A stretch of DNA of 7,238 bases from an uncultured Asticcacaulis sp. Lineage in GTDB: Bacteria; Pseudomonadota; Alphaproteobacteria; Caulobacterales; Caulobacteraceae. The first letter of the stretch is position 1. Each line of letters begins with the position of its first letter. The position numbers and the translations under genes are program-made. This document shows positions 1 to 6,535 of the stretch, in pieces. Below the pieces are notes generated by a model. The model worked only from the letters and a program-made list of their open reading frames with translations. It was not told where the DNA came from and made no database searches. The DNA is taken from positions 1 through 7,238 of the forward strand of contig CAMLIY010000160.1 of the NCBI GenBank assembly GCA_946480125.1, written 5' to 3'.

Positions 1-378
1 GAGATTCGGATTGTCGCCGGACGTTATCATGGCCTGCTGGGACCGATAGCCACCGCACAGACCGAACTCTTTTTTGCAGATATCATTCTCAAACGCGAGG
101 GTGAGCTGATCTTGCCGATGACGTCAGGGCATGACGGCTTTGTTTATGTCTGTGAGGGTGGCGTTGCGATTGAGCAAAAGCTGATCAGCCAGGGTCAGGC
201 TGGTATTCTCGATGACGGCGATGTTTTGAATGTGACGGCGGGGCAGGCGGGGGCGCGTCTGCTGGTGCTCACCGCCCGGCCACTGAAAGAGCCGATTGTG
301 CGTCACGGTCCCTTCGTAATGACATCTCATCAGGACATCAAACAGGCATTTACAGATTATCAGAACGGCCTCTTCTGA
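1..378 (+). CDS. Pirin family protein, C-terminal part (5' end outside window)
   Basis: The frame is open from the first base of the window and ends with TGA at 376-378, giving 125 codons of a gene whose start lies to the left. The protein matches the C-terminal cupin of pirin-family proteins. It opens with a Val-Ala-Gly-Arg-Tyr-His-Gly segment ahead of Gly-Pro. A beta-rich stretch then contains GFVYVCEGG, and the end has the family hallmark Leu-Lys-Glu-Pro-Ile-Val, then HGPFVM, then a helix finishing in DYQNGLF. Pirins are usually about 230-300 residues, so roughly half is missing. The metal-binding His/Glu residues normally sit in the N-terminal cupin and cannot be checked here. Family members include quercetin dioxygenases and redox- or stress-linked cytoplasmic proteins, but the substrate of this one cannot be told. 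The ATG at codon 38 is internal and not the start. The gene is convergent with the mannanase gene. Confidence 0.88.
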   Translation, partial: EIRIVAGRYHGLLGPIATAQTELFFADIILKREGELILPMTSGHDGFVYVCEGGVAIEQKLISQGQAGILDDGDVLNVTAGQAGARLLVLTARPLKEPIVRHGPFVMTSHQDIKQAFTDYQNGLF

Positions 379-387
379 TAAACCTTG

Positions 388-426
388 GCCGCGCCACGTT
401 TCAATTTCGTGGCGCGGTCTTTTTTT
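388..426 (+). terminator. Rho-independent terminator of the pirin-family gene
   Basis: A perfect 10-bp GC-rich stem (389-398 with 408-417) closes a 9-nt loop. It is followed on the + strand by a T-rich run (418-426), starting 10 bases after the pirin stop codon. On the - strand the exit side lacks a good T run, so it is mainly a + strand terminator. It lies in the 59-bp gap between convergent genes and may partly stop the mannanase transcript too. Confidence 0.9.
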
Positions 427-437
427 AATATCGTTAC

Positions 438-1805
438 TTAAGACGAACGCTTTATGTTGAGAAGGTTGGCGGCGTGCGCCTTTATCAGCGCCTGTGTTGA
501 GGTGTCGGTATTAAAAACGCTGTACCAGCCCTGCGGCTCATGCGGCGGATCGCCGACATAGGCGGTTTCGCCACGCAGCATATGGTGATCCGGATGGAGC
601 GCGCGGCCGGCGCCGCCCCAGGCCCAGAAATTGGAACCGGCCACCGGCGTGTTGTGCGCTATGGCGTCTTCCACAGCCTTGTAGATCAAGCCGTAGAATC
701 TGTCCTTGTAAGTGGTCGGTGTGCCGGCGTCATAGCTGATATTATCGCGTGGGAAGCCGAATTCTTCGAAGACCAGAGGTTTGTTGATCTTTTTGGCGAT
801 AGCGATATGGGCATCAATATAGGCTTGCACCTTAGCCGCGCCAGCCTCGAAACTGCCGCCGAGATCATCCTTGTCAACCCAGCTCCAGTTCTGCGGCCAG
901 ATATGTGCCGTCAGGTAATCGATATGTTCGTGGGCCTTGATGACGATCTCTTCCTGATTATTGGCGCCCATCAAACCTTCATGACCGAGTGAGACCAGAT
1001 GGTTTGGCGCAAGCGAGCGAATCAGCGCGGCGCTGTCCCTGATCCAGCCATAATAATCGTCGACATGCGCCTTGACAGACGCGTCGCTACCGCCTGGACG
1101 TGGTTCGTTTGACAACTGCCAGGCCATGATAGCCGTTTCATCCTTATAGGCCTTGCCGCTTATAGAGTTTGTTCGGCCAAGCAGCATACGGATATAGTCG
1201 TAATAGGCTTGCTTGGCGGCGCCGCTGGCATAGAACTGGGCCGAGAAATCAGCAAATTCAGGCCAAGGATGGGCCGGGTCATTCATATTTATATATTGGC
1301 CGCCATTGGTCCAGTATTGATAGGTGACCATGCCGCCAGACCACTCCCAGAAATTGGTCAGGTACAGAACGGCCTTCATGTCGCGTTTGGAGAGTTCATC
1401 CAGCAGGAAATCAAGGCCGGTCAGCAGGTCGGCATTATAATCGCCAGGCTTGCTGGAAAAGGCGGGGTCGAGTGAATTGATCAAAGGGGACAATTCGGAA
1501 GCGCCAAGCACTCGCAGATTGATAACGCCCAGCGCCTTCAGATCATCCAGTTCCTTGATCAACCGGGCACGATCACCAAAACTGGCCGCCGAACCAAGAT
1601 AAGCGCCATACCAGATATTGGCGCCAACATAGCGGTAGGCATCGCCCTTGAGCTTGAAGTGCGTGCCGTCAACCGTAACGAAATTTTCATCAGCGTTCGG
1701 GTTTTCCCTGGCTATGGCTGAGCCGGCCATGGTCTGGCCAAATGTGGCCATGCCAAATGTAGCCATGCCAACGCCCATAAGACCGCGTCGTGAAATTTGT
1801 GACAT
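438..1805 (-). CDS. Tat-exported GH5 endo-beta-1,4-mannanase (subfamily 7-like)
   Basis: This 455-residue protein is predicted to hydrolyse internal beta-1,4 bonds of mannan, glucomannan or galactomannan outside the cytoplasmic membrane. A twin-arginine signal is visible at residues 4-10 (SRRGLM context), with a hydrophobic stretch and an Ala-Ile-Ala cleavage-like site near residue 32. The mature part begins like GH5_7 enzymes, with Tyr-Val-Gly-Ala-Asn-Ile-Trp-Tyr-Gly around 59-67. Conserved Arg98 lies in NLRVLG. The acid/base is expected to be Glu234 in QLSNEP, and the nucleophile Glu348 in FEEFG. HIWPQNW (301-307), FWAWGG (393-398) and a late GDPPHEPQG (418-426) also fit mannanases of this subfamily. 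No cysteines are present, and the length is normal for signal plus catalytic domain, with no carbohydrate-binding module. The ATG at 1803-1805 follows a strong GGGAGGA ribosome site. The methyltransferase gene lies 96 bp upstream on the same strand. Specificity for mannan rather than another beta-glycan is inferred from motifs, not shown. Confidence 0.9.
   Translation of the reverse strand: MSQISRRGLMGVGMATFGMATFGQTMAGSAIARENPNADENFVTVDGTHFKLKGDAYRYVGANIWYGAYLGSAASFGDRARLIKELDDLKALGVINLRVLGASELSPLINSLDPAFSSKPGDYNADLLTGLDFLLDELSKRDMKAVLYLTNFWEWSGGMVTYQYWTNGGQYINMNDPAHPWPEFADFSAQFYASGAAKQAYYDYIRMLLGRTNSISGKAYKDETAIMAWQLSNEPRPGGSDASVKAHVDDYYGWIRDSAALIRSLAPNHLVSLGHEGLMGANNQEEIVIKAHEHIDYLTAHIWPQNWSWVDKDDLGGSFEAGAAKVQAYIDAHIAIAKKINKPLVFEEFGFPRDNISYDAGTPTTYKDRFYGLIYKAVEDAIAHNTPVAGSNFWAWGGAGRALHPDHHMLRGETAYVGDPPHEPQGWYSVFNTDTSTQALIKAHAANLLNIKRSS
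1738..1767 (-). repeat. 15-bp tandem duplication in the mannanase signal peptide
   Basis: Two adjacent 15-bp units (1738-1752 and 1753-1767) differ at one base and are followed by the first bases of a third. They encode the repeated Met-Ala-Thr-Phe-Gly in the hydrophobic core of the Tat signal (residues 14-23). The duplication is in frame and lengthens the core by five residues, so the gene stays intact. Confidence 0.85.
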
Positions 1806-1812
1806 CGTAGAT

Positions 1813-1819
1813 CCTCCCT
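1813..1819 (-). promoter_or_regulatory. Ribosome binding site of the mannanase gene
   Basis: On the - strand the sequence AGGGAGG lies 7 bases before the ATG at 1805. This near-ideal Shine-Dalgarno match fixes the start, which is also the one that yields an intact Tat signal. Confidence 0.8.
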
Positions 1820-1872
1820 GATTTATTTGCTGCCTTTTTTTTGGCGTTATAATCCGGCATAACTCATATTAA

Positions 1873-1896
1873 CGATATTTGAAATAAGTAATATCG
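1873..1896. promoter_or_regulatory. AT-rich inverted repeat before the mannanase gene (possible operator)
   Basis: Seven-bp arms CGATATT (1873-1879) and AATATCG (1890-1896) flank a 10-nt spacer in the 96-bp gap between the methyltransferase stop and the mannanase start. No T run follows on the - strand, so it is a poor terminator. A TATAAC-like box on the - strand lies between it and the mannanase start, with no good -35 partner. The repeat could be a regulator-binding site, but this is inference from position and symmetry only. Confidence 0.3.
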
Positions 1897-1901
1897 ATGT
1901 A

Positions 1902-2792
1902 TCAGCCAGCGATTGATACTGCCATATTTCCCCTTTTTAAAAGAGCGTATCCGTTCATACGACGGTAGGGGCGCAGGCGTGATTCACTGGCAAAGCGCAT
2001 AAAGGCTCTCAGTAAAGCGTTGGCTGGCAGGTCACGGCCGATCTTGCGGCCTTCTTCGCCAATGAAGCGCATAGTCTCGATCTGCCAGCCGCAAGCAGCA
2101 AAAAAACGTGCCCAATCGTCTGGCTCAGAGCCGGGATTGAAGCGGAAAGGCGCATTTTTTTGCAGGTGTTTGATAATGGCGCCACGCGCAGCCAGACTCA
2201 GGAAAAACGGCGAGAAATAATCAGTTATCCAATAGCTTATATGGTTCTGTTCATTCAAATTTCTGGCCAAGGCTTCAACGGCCGCGTTGTCGAGATATGG
2301 GATTACGCCTTCCGTCAGCACCAGAATAGCACGACCTTGACGGTTGAGGTCTGCAAGAAGGGCATGGCGCGCCTCGTCATCGGATAGGTCACATGCGATA
2401 CGTTCTAGGCGGCAGGACGGTCTATCGCCCTCCAGAATTTCTTCCTTGAAGGTAATGATATTGGCGAAATCGACCTCTATCCATAAAAGCTCTGGTTTCA
2501 AATCAAGCCGGTACGGGCGTGTATCCAGACCCGCCCCCAGATTGATAACGCAGTCGACGCCCGAAGAAATGGCTTCCATGATATAGGTATCGATTATCCA
2601 GGTACGCAGCGACATCGACCAGGCCATGGCTCTTTCGATGCCCATATGACGCGCCAGTTCTTTGCCGCGGCCACCAACCAGCTTACCCGCCAGCGGATCC
2701 TGGAAGAGTGCATCCTTGCGCTGAGTTTCCAGCCAGCGATACCAGGCCACCCAGAAGGCCGTATCCGACACATGGGTAATTTGTTCCGCCAT
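1902..2792 (-). CDS. LCM-family class I SAM-dependent methyltransferase
   Basis: This 296-residue protein belongs to the leucine carboxyl methyltransferase-like family (the Ppm1/TcmP group), which transfers a methyl group from S-adenosylmethionine, typically to a carboxylate or hydroxyl. The SAM-binding motif is clear at residues 82-95, with NLGAGLDTR followed by Pro-Tyr-Arg. An acidic residue after the next strand (Trp-Ile-Glu-Val-Asp, 104-108) and TEGVIPYL (160-167) complete the family signature. It is probably cytosolic, with no signal peptide or membrane segment. The reading frame stays open for 40 more codons upstream to 2912. I chose the ATG at 2790-2792 because the protein then begins where family members do, it has an AAAAGGG ribosome site 7 bases away, and the extra codons would run across the autotransporter terminator. 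The substrate is unknown, and neither neighbour suggests one. No good promoter is visible in the short gap after that terminator. Confidence 0.85.
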   Translation of the reverse strand: MAEQITHVSDTAFWVAWYRWLETQRKDALFQDPLAGKLVGGRGKELARHMGIERAMAWSMSLRTWIIDTYIMEAISSGVDCVINLGAGLDTRPYRLDLKPELLWIEVDFANIITFKEEILEGDRPSCRLERIACDLSDDEARHALLADLNRQGRAILVLTEGVIPYLDNAAVEALARNLNEQNHISYWITDYFSPFFLSLAARGAIIKHLQKNAPFRFNPGSEPDDWARFFAACGWQIETMRFIGEEGRKIGRDLPANALLRAFMRFASESRLRPYRRMNGYALLKRGNMAVSIAG

Positions 2793-2799
2793 TGCATAG

Positions 2800-2806
2800 C
2801 CCTTTT
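2800..2806 (-). promoter_or_regulatory. Ribosome binding site that decides the methyltransferase start
   Basis: AAAAGGG on the - strand sits 7 bases before the ATG at 2792. It supports this start over the upstream ATGs near 2912, which are separated from the family-like sequence by the terminator hairpin. Confidence 0.6.
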
Positions 2807-2822
2807 GACTGCGACACACGCA

Positions 2823-2836
2823 ATGTCCACAGACAT
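2823..2836. promoter_or_regulatory. Small inverted repeat before the methyltransferase gene
   Basis: ATGTC and GACAT (5-bp arms, 4-base spacer) lie about 30 bases upstream of the chosen methyltransferase start and downstream of the preceding terminator. The place suits an operator, but a repeat this short can easily arise by chance. Confidence 0.15.
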
Positions 2837-2865
2837 GCCTTAAAAAGCAATGCGCCGCGAAAACG

Positions 2866-2898
2866 AAAAAGCCGCCGCGAACAATGCGCGGCGGCTTT
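2866..2898 (-). terminator. Rho-independent terminator of the autotransporter gene
   Basis: A 12-bp stem (2868-2879 with 2887-2898, nine of the pairs GC) closes a 7-nt loop. On the - strand it exits into five Ts (2866-2870). It begins about 20 bases after the autotransporter stop codon and separates that gene from the methyltransferase. Confidence 0.88.
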
Positions 2899-2918
2899 AA
2901 CTTAAACATCATATCATA

Positions 2919-5900
2919 TCAGAACTGGAAGCGTGTCCGTAAAGATACCGAATAGTTGGTGTAATCGTCTTTCTTTTCGTATTCGCCTTCAAGTGAGAAA
3001 TAGCTGTACTGGTTATCCGCAGAGATACGGAAGCCGGCAACAGGACCGCCGCCTTCGATATCACCGCCATTCAGTGTGAATGGAGTTGCACCCTTGAAGT
3101 TTGCGATGGTATCGGCGATTTCCGCTGAAACGTTCTGCTTGTAACCGACCCAGATTTCCGGTTTGGCGAAGAACTTGTTGTAGCTGACATTGAAGAGGGC
3201 GCTGGCGGTCAGCAAGTGGCTGTCCCGTTCCGCTACGGACAGGTCGTAAAAGTCGCCGCCGCCGGTTTCATCGTGATTCTCTTCATTCAGCGCGTAATAA
3301 TCTGTCAGAACCTGGGGTGTGACGCTGAAGCTTCCCGCCTTGACTTCGTAAGACGCGCCGGCACCGCCACTATAAGAATACCCGCTCCACTTGGCTTTTG
3401 CGATGTGGTTGACCGTCGTGGTCAGGATGTTACGGGTGGTTTCAAACGAGGTATAACCAGCGCCGGCATGCGCCCAGGCCTTGAGACCGCCGGTGCGAAT
3501 GCGCCAGTAGCCGCCCAGGGTCACGTCGGAGTTGACCATGTTCTCGCCGGCGATGGCGAAGGTATCCAGCGGAGAGCCGGATGTATAGGCCAGGTAGAGA
3601 CCCAGCATCTGATTGCCGTAGACTTCGCGTTCGCGGCCGCCGGCGAAGCTGAAACCGGTAGATTTAAAGCCGGCCGTCTCGCCATATTTGCGCTTGACCT
3701 GATAACCGTATTCCTGAAGCCACCACTGACCCTCATTGTTGTCAGGCACAAGCGTCAGGCTGCTCAGGGTACGATTGAGGGAGGCTGCGCCTGTGGCCAG
3801 ACTCAAGAGGTTTTCGCCCGAATAGTCCGGCAGATACTGGTTATATATCTGATCGAAACCCTCTTTCGTCAGTTGTGACATCAGAGAACTGGTGGCGCCG
3901 GTATCCTGGGCAACGGCGGATAGGACCGGGGTAAGGGCCGCGTATTGATTATCCGAATATTGCGCTTCTGCCTGATTTTTCAGACGGAAATTGGCATAGA
4001 GTGTGGTGTCGCCCGCATTTGTCGTCAGATCTGCATGATAAAGATAAGGTATCTTGCCGTCGAGACTGGCCGAATCCAATGTGCCGAGATCGATATTGGA
4101 CGCGGACATGATCGTAAATACGGTCGGATTAACAATCAGCTTATTCAGGGAAAGACTGACCGACGCGCCGTCATCAAAAACAGCTGCGCCGCTGTTGGTG
4201 AAGATCGGTACGGTTGGGTGATCGGTATCCAGGGTAAGACCCAGGGTGCTTTCCGCGCCAATATGCAGGCTGGTCAGGTTGAGAGCTGATCCCGAAGTGA
4301 GATAAAAGCCGCCCTTGGTGATATCCAGCGCCACCGTGCCCGCACCGCTCATCTTGCCGATATAGGTGGCGTTGCCGTCCAGCTTAAAGGCATTGGCGCC
4401 GGCGCCAAAATCGATATTACCTGATATGAGTCCGCCATTGGAGGCAATTGAATCGTTGCCAGCGCCCAGCAGGATATCGCCCTGGATATAGGGCATGGGG
4501 ATGGCCTTGTCAGCATCACTATCTGTTGGCGCCGTGTCGGTCTGGGTGATCGTCACACCGGTCGTATTGGCGCGAACATCGATGGCGACTCCACGATTGA
4601 CGATCGTATCGGCCACGCCGTCCACATTATCATCTGACGCGGAAATCGTGGCGCTGATGATGTTGTTGTTATTGATCGTCGTCAAAGTGCCGGAGAGGTC
4701 GCGGATGGCGACGGCGTTTTCCGTCGAACCCGTTGCAGCGGCATAGATACCACCGCCAACACCCACATTGATATTGGGCAGACTGGCGCCGGCCAGAATA
4801 TCGACGCCATGGGCGGTTGTGCCGCCGACGGTCGTATAGTGCTTGGTACCGTCTGTATCGGTACTGGCCAGGCTGGTGGCCGAAGCCGCGGTGCCGCGTA
4901 CAGTGCCGGTCACATCAAGCAAGGGCGTGGTGAGCCCGGCCTGAACCGACAGGGCCGTCGCGTCACCGCCAAAGCCCGTCGAGGCGACCGTGCCGGCAAT
5001 ACCGATGCCGTTGGCGATATTGACAGCATGGCCGGTGCCGCCAAGCTGGACGCCGGTACTGTTCACAGTTTGATAGACGCCGTAGCCATTAACAGCGCCG
5101 CGGATCAGCAGACCATAATTGATTGCCGGCTTGTTGGCGGGAAGCGTAGAAGAATTGTAGACGGTGCCGCCCAGGGTTATGTCGTTTGTGGCCGAACCCA
5201 CGCGCAGAGCTGCGGCGGAACCATAATTGGTCAGAGCCGCTGTCTGCTGGTTGGCATCCGGATTGCCGTCACCATCCTGATCGACATTGGCCTTGTTGGC
5301 GTCGCTTGTATCGGCCACGACGGTCGAACCGATCAGCAGACCATGAGCCAGATTACCTTCGATGCTGATCAGCGGGCCGGACTGGTAAAGATCAGCCGGC
5401 GTAGCGAGCACAATCTTCAGAGCATCGGCACCCAGGGCGGCGGTTGTGGCATAGCCTGTGCCGGTATAGGTGCCGTCGATGATGACGTTGTCGCCGAAAT
5501 CACCGTTCAGTTTAACAACGCTGGTATTTTGCCCCCGGCTGTTGATCGAGCCACTCAGATAAACGGCCCCGGTCGCGCCGTTTTCAAGCGAAACGCCGGT
5601 GCTGTTGTCGCCGTTCAAGGTAATGGCGCCGTCCATGACGAACGTGCCCTGCACCTTGTTTTCAAAGCGAATACCGTAGGAATTGTTACCATCAACCGCG
5701 ATCGCGCTGGCATTGTTGACCGACACATTGCCGATAAAAGGCGTGGTTCCGGTCGAATGAATGCCGTACCGTGTGCTGGTATCAGAGAACGGGGCTTCCA
5801 GAATGCCGTCCGGCGCGGCTGTGGTGCCGTCGGTCGCCTTATTGGTATCCAGCTGCGTATAATCGTCGGTGACCGTGATATTGGATGAGATCGTCAGATT

Positions 5901-6200
5901 GCCCGTGCGCCCGCCGTTTATCAGGATGCCGGTCGCGCCATTAGCCGACTTCAGCATATCGATCTTGCCATTCAGGGTGACCGAATTATTTGAATCAACT
6001 GTTATGGCATTGCCGGAGGTCACGGTAATCGAGCCGGTTGTAGCCACAGTCAGGTCGCCCGTATCCGAAGTTTTCACGGCGGTTGTACGGCCATCTGAAA
6101 TCGTTGTGGCGGCAAAGGCCTGACCGTTGACACCCGCAAGGGCGACGAGGCCCAGGCTCAGGGTGAGGGCGGTTGCGGTCAGTAGTCTGTTTTTGCGCAT
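2919..6200 (-). CDS. Classical (type Va) autotransporter with beta-helical passenger
   Basis: This 1093-residue protein is predicted to be exported by Sec and to thread its own passenger through an outer-membrane beta-barrel to the cell surface. The signal peptide is residues 1-30, with a basic start, a hydrophobic core and Ala-Phe-Ala before the cut. The passenger (about 31-740) is rich in Gly, Asn, Thr, Ser and Val with short repeats typical of beta-helices. Three back-to-back 26-residue units are visible at 173-198, 199-224 and 225-250. An acidic loop DQDGDGNPD (307-315) and a LGAGND segment (578-583) could bind calcium. A helical linker with PDYSGENLLSL (791-801) leads to the barrel (about 825-1093), which ends in the expected aromatic residue, Phe (RFQF). 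There are no cysteines, as is common in these proteins. No protease triad or lipase motif was recognised, so an adhesin or structural role is more likely than an enzyme. The ATG follows AGGGAAG at 9 bases, and the gene has its own terminator. Confidence 0.9.
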   Translation of the reverse strand: MRKNRLLTATALTLSLGLVALAGVNGQAFAATTISDGRTTAVKTSDTGDLTVATTGSITVTSGNAITVDSNNSVTLNGKIDMLKSANGATGILINGGRTGNLTISSNITVTDDYTQLDTNKATDGTTAAPDGILEAPFSDTSTRYGIHSTGTTPFIGNVSVNNASAIAVDGNNSYGIRFENKVQGTFVMDGAITLNGDNSTGVSLENGATGAVYLSGSINSRGQNTSVVKLNGDFGDNVIIDGTYTGTGYATTAALGADALKIVLATPADLYQSGPLISIEGNLAHGLLIGSTVVADTSDANKANVDQDGDGNPDANQQTAALTNYGSAAALRVGSATNDITLGGTVYNSSTLPANKPAINYGLLIRGAVNGYGVYQTVNSTGVQLGGTGHAVNIANGIGIAGTVASTGFGGDATALSVQAGLTTPLLDVTGTVRGTAASATSLASTDTDGTKHYTTVGGTTAHGVDILAGASLPNINVGVGGGIYAAATGSTENAVAIRDLSGTLTTINNNNIISATISASDDNVDGVADTIVNRGVAIDVRANTTGVTITQTDTAPTDSDADKAIPMPYIQGDILLGAGNDSIASNGGLISGNIDFGAGANAFKLDGNATYIGKMSGAGTVALDITKGGFYLTSGSALNLTSLHIGAESTLGLTLDTDHPTVPIFTNSGAAVFDDGASVSLSLNKLIVNPTVFTIMSASNIDLGTLDSASLDGKIPYLYHADLTTNAGDTTLYANFRLKNQAEAQYSDNQYAALTPVLSAVAQDTGATSSLMSQLTKEGFDQIYNQYLPDYSGENLLSLATGAASLNRTLSSLTLVPDNNEGQWWLQEYGYQVKRKYGETAGFKSTGFSFAGGREREVYGNQMLGLYLAYTSGSPLDTFAIAGENMVNSDVTLGGYWRIRTGGLKAWAHAGAGYTSFETTRNILTTTVNHIAKAKWSGYSYSGGAGASYEVKAGSFSVTPQVLTDYYALNEENHDETGGGDFYDLSVAERDSHLLTASALFNVSYNKFFAKPEIWVGYKQNVSAEIADTIANFKGATPFTLNGGDIEGGGPVAGFRISADNQYSYFSLEGEYEKKDDYTNYSVSLRTRFQF

Positions 6201-6209
6201 TTGGATAAG

Positions 6210-6216
6210 CTTCCCT
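6210..6216 (-). promoter_or_regulatory. Ribosome binding site of the autotransporter gene
   Basis: AGGGAAG on the - strand lies 9 bases before the ATG at 6200, which begins a complete Sec signal peptide. A TATATAAA stretch a little further upstream could be a -10 box, but it has no recognisable -35 partner. Confidence 0.55.
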
Positions 6217-6301
6217 GGGATGCTTTATATACAATGGATGGAGGTGAGGCTCGCTCGGCAGTTCTGGGAGCCTTCGTGTGTGTCGTTTGTGAAACCAAGG
6301 T

Positions 6302-6339
6302 CCACCTCTTAACCTTTATTTTCACAGTCGAAAAGGTGG
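6302..6339 (-). repeat. Imperfect inverted repeat in the autotransporter leader
   Basis: CCACCT (6302-6307) and AGGTGG (6334-6339) pair, and the stem extends to nine positions with one mismatch around a 20-nt loop. It lies about 100-140 bases before the autotransporter start. It could form an RNA hairpin in the leader or be an operator, and nothing in the sequence decides between these. Confidence 0.3.
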
Positions 6340-6428
6340 CAAACGCCATTTGACGCACACCAATTGCGTCGGATCAGCAATCCGGGTTTCAGTTGTGTCG
6401 CAAATTTGGAAATAAAGAGGGCTTAATT

Positions 6429-6494
6429 ATGTCCGTGACGCTTATAAGCGCGTGCGGCGGGAATGGGCAAGACGTCACGCGCCTTATGCTTTAA
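6429..6494 (+). CDS. Possible 21-residue small ORF
   Basis: A 21-codon frame starts with ATG at 6429 and ends with TAA at 6492-6494. It is preceded by AGAGGG at a well-placed 7 bases. The peptide starts Met-Ser-Val-Thr-Leu-Ile-Ser-Ala-Cys and resembles nothing I know. No clear + strand promoter lies upstream and no + strand gene follows that it could lead, so a chance frame is more likely than a gene. It overlaps the candidate autotransporter promoter on the other strand. Confidence 0.12.
   Translation: MSVTLISACGGNGQDVTRLML
6441..6470 (-). promoter_or_regulatory. Candidate sigma-70-type promoter for the autotransporter gene
   Basis: On the - strand TTGCCC (6465-6470) and TATAAG (6441-6446) are 18 bases apart. 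The second box is inside the perfect palindrome CGCTTATAAGCG (6439-6450), so a protein bound there would cover it. Transcription would start near 6434 and give a leader of about 230 nt. The boxes are only partial matches. Confidence 0.3.
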
Positions 6495-6535
6495 TCTTGA
6501 CGTCAATTCGGGATAAAAAATCAGGGAAATGCGGT

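Larger units (their letters stand above)
6201..6526 (-). other. Upstream control region of the autotransporter gene (no supported gene)
   Basis: About 325 bases separate the autotransporter start from the duplicated tRNA segment. I see no protein or RNA gene here that I can support strongly. The region is dense in small symmetrical sequences: an imperfect inverted repeat at 6302-6339, GACGCA/TGCGTC at 6352-6370, GGAT/ATCC at 6371-6383, a perfect palindrome at 6439-6450, and two GACGTC sites at 6471 and 6499. Together with the gene orientation this suggests a promoter, operators and a long leader for the autotransporter. Confidence 0.5.

Noticed and set aside
540..992. A 150-codon + strand frame opposite the mannanase
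   Set aside because: It overlaps the catalytic core of the mannanase on the opposite strand and has no family-like sequence.
1834..1846. A run of eight Ts next to GCC/GGC as a terminator
   Set aside because: The possible stem is about 3 bp and the run would be in the loop, so it cannot act as an intrinsic terminator.
3216..3878. A 220-codon + strand frame opposite the autotransporter barrel
   Set aside because: It is a shadow of the barrel-coding sequence, with no ribosome site, promoter or domain that I can see.
4809..5888. A 359-codon + strand frame opposite the autotransporter passenger
   Set aside because: It lies wholly within a well-supported gene. Its Gly/Ala/Arg-rich composition mirrors the codon pattern of the other strand, and it shows no recognisable domain.
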